From assembly GCF_012272855.1 (NCBI RefSeq), contig NZ_JAAXCQ010000012.1:62001-126000 (forward strand): a DNA stretch of 64,000 nt, read 5' to 3'. The position numbers were made by a program, and so were the translations under genes. Each line of letters starts with the position of its first letter. Position 1 is the first letter of the stretch. This DNA comes from Arenibacter sp. 6A1 (GTDB lineage: Bacteria; Bacteroidota; Bacteroidia; Flavobacteriales; Flavobacteriaceae). This document shows, in pieces, positions 16,701-24,519 of the stretch. Below the pieces are notes generated by a model that had not been told where the DNA came from, searched no databases, and saw only the letters and a program-made list of their open reading frames with translations.

Positions 16701-17889
16701 AAAACGCAAAGGTACTCCGACAGAATTTTTAAAGCTGGTGGTAGAGGATAATGGGAAAGGGATTCCTAAAAAAAATCAGAAATTTATTTTTGATCGATTT
16801 TTTCAGTTGGGGCAAGATGAAAACACCCGATCAGGAACGGGAATAGGGCTGGCCCTTACCAAGAGTCTTGTAGAACTTCACCAAGGAACCATAAAAGCCA
16901 AAAGCAAGGTAGGTCAAGGAACGGCTTTTGTAGTATTGTTGCCAATGGGCAATGATCATTTGAGCGAAGATCAAATGATATCCAATACCGAAGAAGAATT
17001 GGGCAGCAGTTCCCAATATTTTAATAAGCCAAGCTTTTTGGTGAACGAATTGATAGAGGAAGAAGTAAAAGAGGAAGAAGAAAGCACTACTGTTGATACC
17101 GTTTCTGCAACCATTCTTTTAGTTGAGGATAATATGGAAGTACGGGCGTTCATCAAAACTATTTTTGAAAGTAATTATAATATCTTAGAGGCTGAAAATG
17201 GTGCTAGCGCTGTAGAAATAGCGAATAACCAAAAGGTAGATTTAATAATTAGCGATGTCATGATGCCCGTTATGGATGGGGTAGAATTATGTAATAGAAT
17301 AAAATCAAATATTACCACCAGTCACATTCCGGTTCTCTTGTTAACTGCAAAAACTTCCGAAGAGGCCCAAAAATCTGGTTTTACCACGGGTGCCGATGCT
17401 TATATCACCAAACCTTTCGATGCAAACTTATTGGAGTTACGCGTAAATAACATACTGAATTCTAGGAAATTTCTAATTGACAAATTCAAAAAAGATATTA
17501 TTCTTGAACCTAAGGAATTAACGGCTACCTCTCCCGACGAATTGTTTTTGCAAAAGGCGATTAAATTAGTAGAAGAAAATATATCGAACCAAGAGTTTAC
17601 GATTAATGACTTTATTACGGAGATGAATATGAGTCGCTCTGCCCTATACAGAAAACTGAAGGCGCTCACCAACCAGTCGATAACCGAATTTATTAGAACG
17701 GTGAAACTTAAAAGAGCGGGGCAATTGATCCTGCAATCGCAATTGAATATTTCTGAAATTGCCTTTGACCTTGGCTTTAATGATTTAAAGCACTTTAGAA
17801 AATCGTTTCAAAAAGTGTTCAATGAATTGCCTTCGGAGTACCGGTTGAACCACAGTGAGCGTAAAACAGAAAAAAGCGATATTAGTTAA
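13726..17889 (+). CDS. Hybrid two-component system regulator (HTCS) with AraC output
   Basis: A 1387-residue one-protein signalling system. A signal peptide (MKLRNHLLFLFFNLII... SSVFG) is followed by two seven-bladed Reg_prop beta-propellers with repeated LWVGTNYGLNKY/LWIGTxGGGL motifs, then a Y_Y_Y domain (~residues 700-790) as periplasmic sensor. A membrane segment lies at ~797-817. HisKA (NISHDFRTPLTL, phospho-acceptor His854) and HATPase (NLLSNAFKFTP, GTGIGLALTKSLVE) come next. The receiver is ILLVEDN...SDVMMPVMDG with phospho-acceptor Asp1177. A C-terminal AraC DNA-binding domain (ISEIAFDLGFNDLKHFRKSF) ends the protein. HTCSs sense PUL-derived oligosaccharides and activate the linked susC operon; the 22-bp direct repeats before both susC genes are the likely targets. 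Confidence 0.95.
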   Translation: MKLRNHLLFLFFNLIISSVFGQIESREQKTLKFKHFSIAEGLSQSSVLEILQDNKGFLWFGTRDGLNKYDGHSFKTYRHNSVDPYSISNSYIRSLFQDEEGTLWVGTNYGLNKYLSEEDRFERFHFSRDKNSVFKNDIWDIVSDGNGNLWLGTNYGLEKFNVNSGEFVRFQTEKNNFKGITNTKIRSLLVTTDGMLWICNLNNIYVYNPETNHFKQYYYPKDKKTKINRNYTPVLFEDQNKNLWLGDNNGLSQFNKERDMFESFRIASSGINQITDEIRSLEQDYLGNLWVGTYNGLYVINKDLNLISHYVHDENDPTSLSQNSIYKILQDTKGDLWLGTYAGGINYYDRSYDLFKGISSGANRTKLNYKVTSSIIEDEEQNLWIATEGGGINFMNRETGLFTYYKHNEKDPRSLSTDNVKAMIQTRSGNFWIGTHDGGLNFLDPKKKPFNFKKYKNIPGDSTSLSNNRVISLFEDHKNNIWIGTSGGGLNVFDNQKKSFHRIKDSDDVLGAIIYTIAKTSDKNVLLVGGSNGLAKINILSQTIVPVIYKKDEQDAYNISAVLSVYQDPKNNIWIGTEGDGLYYYDAEIKRSVKYGRTSGLPNEVVYGMLPDDLNNLWLSTNNGLSRLNLASFQFKNFDVSDGLLGNEFNYGSYTKLKNDKLVFGGTNGLNYFDPDDLVENSFIPPVKITGMHVNNKPFVDGDFRRESIKLKYNQNDFNFNFVALSYSQPSKNQYAYKLEGFDEEWIYIGNNRSATYTNLDHGDYVFKVKASNSDGLWNEKGTSIKIKILPAPWETWWAYLIYSILLVAAILAIRRYSLIRMHEKNELKQERLEKERIEEINQMKLRLFTNISHDFRTPLTLIIGPLERMLSNKSGDSFVQRQHEIMHRNASVLLQLINQLLDFRKSDSGKLQLQASKENIVPFIENIKLSFEELARIREIEYSFEPFSDTIELYFDKINLKKIIFNLLSNAFKFTPDQGKILITLSLVTKRKRKGTPTEFLKLVVEDNGKGIPKKNQKFIFDRFFQLGQDENTRSGTGIGLALTKSLVELHQGTIKAKSKVGQGTAFVVLLPMGNDHLSEDQMISNTEEELGSSSQYFNKPSFLVNELIEEEVKEEEESTTVDTVSATILLVEDNMEVRAFIKTIFESNYNILEAENGASAVEIANNQKVDLIISDVMMPVMDGVELCNRIKSNITTSHIPVLLLTAKTSEEAQKSGFTTGADAYITKPFDANLLELRVNNILNSRKFLIDKFKKDIILEPKELTATSPDELFLQKAIKLVEENISNQEFTINDFITEMNMSRSALYRKLKALTNQSITEFIRTVKLKRAGQLILQSQLNISEIAFDLGFNDLKHFRKSFQKVFNELPSEYRLNHSERKTEKSDIS

Positions 17890-18135
17890 TAGGTTCCATC
17901 TTTCGGAGACAATTATTGTCTAGGTAATCTTGAAGGGAGGAGCAAAAGAATGATATCTTTTTTTAAGTTAGAAAATATTGAAATTTTTATATAAAAAAGG
18001 AATAGGGCTTTCTAAATATGATTTGGACTGTCCTATTTTTTTTGAAACAGTAATAGGTAGGATGTTTTATTTTCCAATTGTTCGTGTTGAAGTCGGTTCG
18101 CCTTCAAAAATCAATAGTTCATGTTGTTGTACTTT
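17890..18135. other. Non-coding stretch after the HTCS gene
   Basis: No convincing gene. A weak hairpin (AATAGG...CCTATTTTTTTT, ~18001-18044) could terminate the HTCS transcript. The rest is AT-rich sequence leading to repeat copy B. Confidence 0.4.
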
Positions 18136-18215
18136 GGGCGTTCCCTCCTTCGTCGGGCGGGCCCTTGTCTATATCCCTTGCTGTGCTGCGGGGATGCCGC
18201 CGCGGTCCCTAACGC
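18136..18215 (+). repeat. 80-bp dispersed repeat, copy B
   Basis: Same 80-base element as copies A, C and D, here on the plus strand from GGGCGTTCCCTCC to TCCCTAACGC. By hand alignment it differs from copy C at about seven positions. It lies downstream of the HTCS gene in sense orientation and more than 200 bases before the susC1 regulatory region. The GC-rich core (GTCGGGCGGGC, TGCGGGGATGCCGC) contrasts with flanking sequence. Confidence 0.85.
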
Positions 18216-18436
18216 AAAAAATGTAAACAAAATAATGGTTCCCAATCCCTTTTCTAGATATAGAATAAAAGGACAATAGGAATGATAAAATGTTACTTTA
18301 TGTACGTTTCTCTTCTGAAACCGTCAAATCTAATATTTATCAAAATTTAATGTGCGCCGTATTGGTTGCGTCAAATGTTAATGAATTATTGGGGTATAGT
18401 TAATTAGGGTGTTAAAAATCAACTTTTCAGGTGAAA

Positions 18437-18480
18437 TGAACGCTAGACCCCTCCCAAATGAACCCAAACCCCCTCATTTT
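18437..18480 (+). promoter_or_regulatory. Putative HTCS-binding direct repeat before susC1
   Basis: TGAAC occurs at 18437 and 18459, exactly 22 bases apart, each followed after six bases by CCCCTC (18448 and 18470), then a run of five T. The second TGAAC is 89 bases before the susC1 ATG. The same arrangement precedes susC2 (24415-24460). Two helical turns of spacing fit AraC-type proteins binding one DNA face. Binding by the HTCS is inference. Confidence 0.6.
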
Positions 18481-18547
18481 TCATCAAGCATCTCTATAAT
18501 TTTATACTTGAAATTAATAACCAAACTAAAATCAAACCAAAATAAAA

Positions 18548-21500
18548 ATGAAAAATCAATTGACACTTTTTATTAAGAAACGGAAAAGCGATCTACTCGT
18601 TTTTTTGATGATTCTATTTGGGGTCTTGTGCAGCTTTTCGGCTCAGGCCCAGGTAAAAACCATTCAGGGGGTCATTTCCGATGAGGTAGGGATTCCGCTA
18701 CCGGGCGCAACCGTAATGGAGACAGGAACAAAAAATGGGGTCACTTCAGATTTTGATGGCAACTATACCATTCAGGTCAATCAGGGAGCTTCCATTACTA
18801 TTAGTTATGTTGGCTATACTACTAAGGTGGTACTCATTCAAGGCGATAAATTGACCTATAATATAGGGTTGGATCCAGATTTCCAACAATTGGACGATGT
18901 GGTCGTGGTAGGATTCGGGACCGTTCGGAAAAAAGATTTGACAGGTTCGGTCGCCTCCGTGAAAATGGATAAGTTGACCGAGGCGCCTGTAGCTAACTTT
19001 GACCAAGCTTTGGCAGGTAGGGTTACTGGGGTTCAAGTGGGTTCCGATACTGGAGAGCCAGGAGCTGGACTTCAGATAACCATTAGAGGAGGGAATACCA
19101 TTAACGGAGATAATTCCCCTCTGTATGTCTTAGATGGTTTTATTATAGAAAATTTTAATCCCGGTATTTTAAACCCTACGGATATCCAAAGCATCGATAT
19201 ACTAAAAGATGCCTCTGCAACTGCTATTTATGGGGCACGGGGTGCTAACGGAGTGGTGCTGATTACTACCAAACAGGCAAAATCTGGAAAAACCAGAATC
19301 TCGTACGAAACAAGGCTCGATGTAAAAAACGTTGCCAATAAACTAGAGGTACTAGATGCTTATGAATTTGTAAAATTGGCCGATGAGATCAATCCGTCTT
19401 CAGCCTCTGAAAAGTTTTTCGGTGATGATAGCGGTGCCGTTGTTGGTGGAGTGGAAGATTATCTAAATGCTCCTACTGCCAATTGGCAAGATGAAGCGTT
19501 TAAAACGGCGTATACCAAATCGCATACCTTGAAGGTGGCTAGTGGAAGTGAAGCGACAAAACTTGACGCTTCGATTAATCTTGTGAATGACGAAGGAACC
19601 TTGCTTAAATCCGAATTCAAGAAGATTAATGGTAGGTTAAACCTTAGACATAAAGTTAATGATAAACTAGACTTTAATTTAAACACTATATATGCCAATA
19701 CAGAAAGGTTGGGGCTTGATACCGAAGGAACTTCTTCTTATTCATTTATGAGAAACCTTATAACGTATCCAAATGTGGTAAACAAGTTTAAGGATTATGG
19801 AGATAGCAATCCTTTGTACGGGATTAATCCAGATGAGTTCGATGTCAATAACATTTTTAACTGGCACCCAATAGTGTCCTTAAACAATGAATACCGGAAA
19901 AGAGAAACAAATCAATTTATCGCCAATCTTTCTATAAAATATAGAATAACCCGCAACCTAGAGTTTGAAACCAAAGGTGGCTATAACGGAGATTTTAGAC
20001 AAACGGGAGTTTTTAATAATAGTAATACCGTATATGGAAGGTTAATAAATCCTATTAATGGAATTAACGGAACCATGGATTACCACAATTACAAGACTTT
20101 GTCTAATATCAATACCCTGACGTATCGCAATTCATTTGGAAAACACGATTTAAACGTATTGGTAGGTAGCTCGCTTAACAGTAGAAAAATTACTAGAACC
20201 TTTATACGTTCTATACAAATTCCGAAATATGCCGAGAGTCAAGGAATCAATGCTATGGATGAGGGCACCTTGTCCAGTACAGATGATTTGTTAGGAAGTT
20301 CTGAAGAAAGAATACAGTCGCTTTTAGGGAGATTGACCTATGCTTATGACAACAAATATTTATTAACGGCTTCTATAAGGCGAGATGGATCTTCCAAATT
20401 TGGACCAGGACATAATATTGGATATTTTCCTTCCTTAGCGCTTTCTTGGAAAGCAGAGGAAGAAGAATTTATAAAAAATCTGGGCTTTATTTCTCAGCTT
20501 AAATTTAAAGGAGGCTATGGAAAAACAGGGAACGACAGAATTCCAGGGGATGCAAGGTTCGACTTGTTTACGTCTAATTTAGCGTCCTATTTTTTAAATG
20601 GTTCAGAAGTTTTGGGACAGCGTCCTACTTCGAGCGGAGCTAATCCCGATATCGAATGGGAGACTACTTCCCAGTATAATGCGGGTGTAGACCTAGGTTT
20701 ATTTAACGGTCGGATTGCAATAACCGCCGAAGTCTATGAAAAGACAACCGACGATCTGTTGATCAATGCAGATACCCCACCTTCTTTAGGTATTAGTAGA
20801 GTTTGGAAAAATAGCGGAACCGTAAGAAACAGAGGTTTGGAGTTAGCTCTGAGTACCATTAATGTAAAATCTAAGAATTTTAGATGGACGACAGATTTTA
20901 ATATATCCTTTAACCAGAACAAAGTGTTGTCCTTGCCAGAAGGGAAGCCCATTTTTGGAAACCCTAATTATTATTGGAGGTATGCTTCCAACCAATTTAT
21001 TGTAGAGGAAGGAAAGCCATTGGGGAATATGTTCGGTTATATTTCCGATGGGGTATACCAACCAGAAGACTTTGCAAATTATAATGAAGACGATGCCTCG
21101 CACACCTTAATTGCTGGTCAGCCAGATTATGATGGTGGTTCCCCTATACGTCAGCCAGGAGATGAAAAATATAAGGATCTGAACGGAGATGGAAAAATTA
21201 CCCCTGATGATAAAACAATTATAGGAAATGGATTGCCAAAGCATTTTGGTGGTCTGGGAAATACATTTTCTTATAAAGGATTAGAACTAAGTGCCTTTTT
21301 TCAATGGTCTTATGGTAATGATGTAATGAATGCCAATAGGTTAATTTTTGAAGAAATGACTCATAGTGCACAAAATCAATATGCCTCTGTAAAAAATAGA
21401 TGGACACCTACCAATCAAGATACCGATATGTTTAGAGCTAGGGGAAGAGGGTTTGAAGATGTCTCTTCTAGAGTCATTGAGGATGGATCTTATATCCGTT

Positions 21501-21727
21501 TAAAAACAGTGAACCTGTCTTATGCCTTCTCTAAAAAAGTATTGGATAAACTACAAGTTAATAGCTTATCGATTTTTCTTTCGGGTCAAAACCTAATTAC
21601 TTGGACGGATTACAGTGGTTTCGATCCTGATGTTTCGGTGAATAGATCTGCTATTATGCCTGGGGTCGATTATTCGTCATACCCTGTAAGTAGGACCTTT
21701 AGCCTAGGATTAAACATAACATTTTAA
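18548..21727 (+). CDS. SusC/RagA-type TonB-dependent outer-membrane transporter (SusC1)
   Basis: A 1059-residue SusC-family transporter. A signal peptide ends near SFSAQAQ. Residues ~38-115 are a CarboxypepD_reg-like domain (IQGVISDEVGIPLPGATV), followed by the plug (LDDVVVVGFGTVRKKDLTGS, SPLYVLDGF, ILKDASATAIYGARGANGVV) and a 22-strand-type barrel ending SRTFSLGLNITF with C-terminal Phe. It imports oligosaccharides through the outer membrane using TonB energy, with its SusD partner as lid. It starts the operon susC1-susD1-susE-like and is preceded by the 22-bp TGAAC direct repeat. Substrate is inferred from the neighbouring enzymes: sulfated, uronate-containing glycan. Confidence 0.95.
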   Translation: MKNQLTLFIKKRKSDLLVFLMILFGVLCSFSAQAQVKTIQGVISDEVGIPLPGATVMETGTKNGVTSDFDGNYTIQVNQGASITISYVGYTTKVVLIQGDKLTYNIGLDPDFQQLDDVVVVGFGTVRKKDLTGSVASVKMDKLTEAPVANFDQALAGRVTGVQVGSDTGEPGAGLQITIRGGNTINGDNSPLYVLDGFIIENFNPGILNPTDIQSIDILKDASATAIYGARGANGVVLITTKQAKSGKTRISYETRLDVKNVANKLEVLDAYEFVKLADEINPSSASEKFFGDDSGAVVGGVEDYLNAPTANWQDEAFKTAYTKSHTLKVASGSEATKLDASINLVNDEGTLLKSEFKKINGRLNLRHKVNDKLDFNLNTIYANTERLGLDTEGTSSYSFMRNLITYPNVVNKFKDYGDSNPLYGINPDEFDVNNIFNWHPIVSLNNEYRKRETNQFIANLSIKYRITRNLEFETKGGYNGDFRQTGVFNNSNTVYGRLINPINGINGTMDYHNYKTLSNINTLTYRNSFGKHDLNVLVGSSLNSRKITRTFIRSIQIPKYAESQGINAMDEGTLSSTDDLLGSSEERIQSLLGRLTYAYDNKYLLTASIRRDGSSKFGPGHNIGYFPSLALSWKAEEEEFIKNLGFISQLKFKGGYGKTGNDRIPGDARFDLFTSNLASYFLNGSEVLGQRPTSSGANPDIEWETTSQYNAGVDLGLFNGRIAITAEVYEKTTDDLLINADTPPSLGISRVWKNSGTVRNRGLELALSTINVKSKNFRWTTDFNISFNQNKVLSLPEGKPIFGNPNYYWRYASNQFIVEEGKPLGNMFGYISDGVYQPEDFANYNEDDASHTLIAGQPDYDGGSPIRQPGDEKYKDLNGDGKITPDDKTIIGNGLPKHFGGLGNTFSYKGLELSAFFQWSYGNDVMNANRLIFEEMTHSAQNQYASVKNRWTPTNQDTDMFRARGRGFEDVSSRVIEDGSYIRLKTVNLSYAFSKKVLDKLQVNSLSIFLSGQNLITWTDYSGFDPDVSVNRSAIMPGVDYSSYPVSRTFSLGLNITF

Positions 21728-21739
21728 AAAAAAAGACAC

Positions 21740-23323
21740 ATGAAATCAAAAATATTAATATTTGCCCTATCGAGTCTATTGTTTCTTCAAAGTTGTGACG
21801 ATCAATTAGATATATTGCCAGAAGATGGCCTAGGATCTGCTACTCTTTATCAAAATGATGCTGGAGCCTTAGCCGGACTTTCTGGTGTTTACAGTAGGTT
21901 TGTTGCGGCCTATAGAGAATCTATCCTTAATGCTATGTATCCGAGTGCTGTAACAGATGAAGGCTTTGAGAATAGAAGTGTAAACCGATTCTTTTTAGAG
22001 AACAGCTTTGCGAGTAACAATGCGCAGATTCTAGATAGTTGGACCTTATTATATGAAGGGGTATATGCTGCGAATATCATGTTGGCCGAGCTGGAAAACT
22101 CAACGGGCATCAGCGAAACCTCTAAGGCTGTTTTTGAGGCCGAAGCACGTTTTTTAAGATCTTATCTGCTATTTGAACTACAAAAGAACTTTGGAGGATT
22201 AGAAGGAATACCATTGCCAACGGAAAACACCCTAAAACAATTATTGCCAAGAACAAAAGGGGTAGATGTGTATGCGCAAATCATTGCCGATTTGGAATAT
22301 GCCGAGCAAAATTTACCAGGGATTCAGGAAGCCACGGCAGGGAGAGCCAGTAAAGATGCCGCACAAGCATTGTTAGCCAGAGTGAATTTGTTCAGGGCGG
22401 GAGCTCCCTTTACCAATGATGGTGACTATTATACAAAAGCAAGGGATTGGGCCAAAAAAGTAATGGAGAATGGCTATCAGGAGTTGAACCCTAGCTATGA
22501 GGATATTTTTAATAAATTGGCAACAGAACAGTACGATACTAAAGAAGTATTGTTTCAAATCGGATTTTACTTCGGTAATCAAGACCAGAACCAATCCAAT
22601 AAACTCGGATCCACGATAGGAATGAGGGTTGATGATGGCTCTTGTAATAACAGAGGGTACGGTTTAATTTCTGCCGCTATAACATTGACAGATGCTTATA
22701 GAAACGATCCTTCTGATGAAAGAGGTCTTTGGAATGTCTCTCCTTACTATGTGCCAAACAATAACAATTGTGAGTTTAGAACACAATTTAACCAAACAGC
22801 TTATCCTGCATCAAAATATCGCAGGTTCCTAGAAAGCGGGGGAACCGGTAGCTACGGACCACATCATTTTCCTGTCTTGAGATATTCTGACGTCTTATTA
22901 ATGTATGCCGAAGCGGAAAATAAACTGAATCCTGGATCCGCAGCGGCATTGGATGCCGTAAACCAAGTAAGGAACAGGGCAAAGGCAACACCATTGGTTG
23001 GCCCAATTACAGAAGCATTAATTCAGGAAGAACGTCGTTTGGAACTGTGTTTTGAAGGACTTCGTAAGTACGATTTGATACGTTGGGGGATCTTACAAGA
23101 GAAAATAAATGAAACCAAAGCTGCTCTACAAGCCGCGGATGGAAGTGAAAATACTGATTGGCCAATCTACGGAAGTGGTAATCCAGCAACAAGGACAAAC
23201 ACTACGGAAAATTATTATTTAGATGGCTATAATAATTATGTAGATTCTAAACACCAACTGTTGCCAATTCCAGAACAGGAAATAGGAGCTAATGATCTGA
23301 TAACTCAAAACCCGGGTTGGTAA
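21740..23323 (+). CDS. SusD/RagB-type glycan-binding lipoprotein (SusD1)
   Basis: A 527-residue lipoprotein (signal ending LFLQSC, Cys19) with the SusD fold: N-terminal GSATLYQNDAGALAGLSGVYSRF, TPR-like helices (EARFLRSYLLFELQKNFGG, ASKDAAQALLARVNLFRAG) and the C-terminal RYSDVLLMYAEAENKLNPGS, QVRNRAK, EERRLELCFEGLRKYDLIRWG block. It binds glycan on the cell surface and closes over SusC1. It lies 12 bases after susC1. Confidence 0.95.
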   Translation: MKSKILIFALSSLLFLQSCDDQLDILPEDGLGSATLYQNDAGALAGLSGVYSRFVAAYRESILNAMYPSAVTDEGFENRSVNRFFLENSFASNNAQILDSWTLLYEGVYAANIMLAELENSTGISETSKAVFEAEARFLRSYLLFELQKNFGGLEGIPLPTENTLKQLLPRTKGVDVYAQIIADLEYAEQNLPGIQEATAGRASKDAAQALLARVNLFRAGAPFTNDGDYYTKARDWAKKVMENGYQELNPSYEDIFNKLATEQYDTKEVLFQIGFYFGNQDQNQSNKLGSTIGMRVDDGSCNNRGYGLISAAITLTDAYRNDPSDERGLWNVSPYYVPNNNNCEFRTQFNQTAYPASKYRRFLESGGTGSYGPHHFPVLRYSDVLLMYAEAENKLNPGSAAALDAVNQVRNRAKATPLVGPITEALIQEERRLELCFEGLRKYDLIRWGILQEKINETKAALQAADGSENTDWPIYGSGNPATRTNTTENYYLDGYNNYVDSKHQLLPIPEQEIGANDLITQNPGW

Positions 23324-23365
23324 AAGATATATCCATCTTGATAATAAACCTTATAAAAATCAACT

Positions 23366-24304
23366 ATGAAAAAATCAATAAATATAATGTCAGTCTTACT
23401 GCTCTTCGCCTTCGTTTTTCAAGGATGTGAGGACTTTGAAGAGGTTAAAGTGCCCGATTTTACAGTAATACCAACCAGCGTCACTGCAAAAGTGGGGGAA
23501 CCAGTAGAATTTATGGTCCATAACGCTCCTAATTTTCTACAATTCTATGCCGGCGATTTTGGGCATAAATACAAATTCAGGGACAGAACCGAGGCAGAAG
23601 GAATGGTTTCAATGTCTTTTAAAAATGCACAAAAATACGGACTAAACAATAATGCCACGGGTACCTTATCCGTAATGGCATCTACAGACTACGATGGTTC
23701 TGGAACACCCGAGGGAATAGCCAACGCTACATGGATGGATATTTCTGATCGCTTCAATATCGCGACGGCCTATGATTTTGCTTGGACAGAATCTGGAGAA
23801 GCGGATATAACGGATTTGACTACTGGGAGCCCGATCTACTTTGCTCTTAAGTTTTACGCAGAAGATCATAAAGGGAACGGTCACAGGCAGCCCGAATGGC
23901 GTATCGCCGATTTCAATATTGTATTGTCTACCGAGGATGCTCCGGCTCCGTTGACAGTTGCCACAACAGATGCACCAGGATTCTTGCCAGTAGACGTACA
24001 AGGTGTAGTAGAGTCTTGGAATACAGGGAAATGGTACTTCGATTCGAGTAATGACGTTTGGAGGTTTAGAGGAGGACCGTCAGATTACGCAAACGAGGAT
24101 TGGTTGGTTACTAATTCCATAAATTTAACCCAAGTGAATCCGGACAAAGGAACACCCTTAAAATCGTTTTCTGAAAAGCTAGAATCTTTTACTCATATCT
24201 ATGAGACACCAGGAACCTATACTGTAACCTTGGTAGGAACAAATACTACCATTCATGGAAGTCAAGAAACGGTAAAGGAATTGACCATTACCGTCACCGA
24301 ATAA
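23366..24304 (+). CDS. SusE-like surface glycan-binding lipoprotein (DUF5017-like)
   Basis: A 312-residue lipoprotein (VFQGCEDFEEVKVPDF). Residues ~30-110 form a PKD/DUF5017-like beta domain (VGEPVEFMVHNAPNFLQFYAGDFGHKYKF). The middle resembles a carbohydrate-binding beta-sandwich (GKWYFDSSNDVWRFRGG), and the end is an Ig-like strand set (HIYETPGTYTVTLVGTN ... KELTITVTE). Its place directly after susD1 fits a SusE/SGBP role in capturing glycan at the cell surface. The DUF5017 assignment is from pattern memory. The last codons and the terminator of this gene recur at 29091-29184. Confidence 0.75.
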   Translation: MKKSINIMSVLLLFAFVFQGCEDFEEVKVPDFTVIPTSVTAKVGEPVEFMVHNAPNFLQFYAGDFGHKYKFRDRTEAEGMVSMSFKNAQKYGLNNNATGTLSVMASTDYDGSGTPEGIANATWMDISDRFNIATAYDFAWTESGEADITDLTTGSPIYFALKFYAEDHKGNGHRQPEWRIADFNIVLSTEDAPAPLTVATTDAPGFLPVDVQGVVESWNTGKWYFDSSNDVWRFRGGPSDYANEDWLVTNSINLTQVNPDKGTPLKSFSEKLESFTHIYETPGTYTVTLVGTNTTIHGSQETVKELTITVTE

Positions 24305-24324
24305 CCAATCATAATTAATTGGTA

Positions 24325-24368
24325 AAATCCCAACCGGTACATTTTCATGTATTGGTTGGGATTTTTTA
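24325..24368 (+). terminator. Intrinsic terminator of the susC1-susD1-susE operon
   Basis: The stem AATCCCAACC/GGTTGGGATT has a ~17-base loop and is followed by TTTTT. It starts ~20 bases after the susE-like stop. A near-identical copy lies at 29139-29182. Confidence 0.85.
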
Positions 24369-24414
24369 TTGAGTAGGCAAAAAAGTTATAAATACTGGGG
24401 GTCATAGAATTATT

Positions 24415-24460
24415 TGAACAGAAAACCCCCTCTGAATGAACAGATTGGCCCGCTATTTTT
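24415..24460 (+). promoter_or_regulatory. Putative HTCS-binding direct repeat before susC2
   Basis: TGAAC at 24415 and 24437 is again exactly 22 bases apart, with CCCCCTC after the first and a weaker GCCCGC after the second, then a T run. The second TGAAC is 83 bases before the susC2 ATG, against 89 bases at susC1. Shared sequence, spacing and distance suggest the same regulator for both operons. Confidence 0.6.
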
Positions 24461-24519
24461 GATGCTTTTAAAGTAATATTTGCCTCTATTATTTAACCAA
24501 ATACCAAAACTAAAATAGT

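Noticed and set aside
17978-18226. An 82-codon plus-strand open frame spanning repeat copy B
   Set aside because: Its codons run through the 80-bp dispersed repeat, it resembles no protein family, and the same frame is not kept around the other copies.
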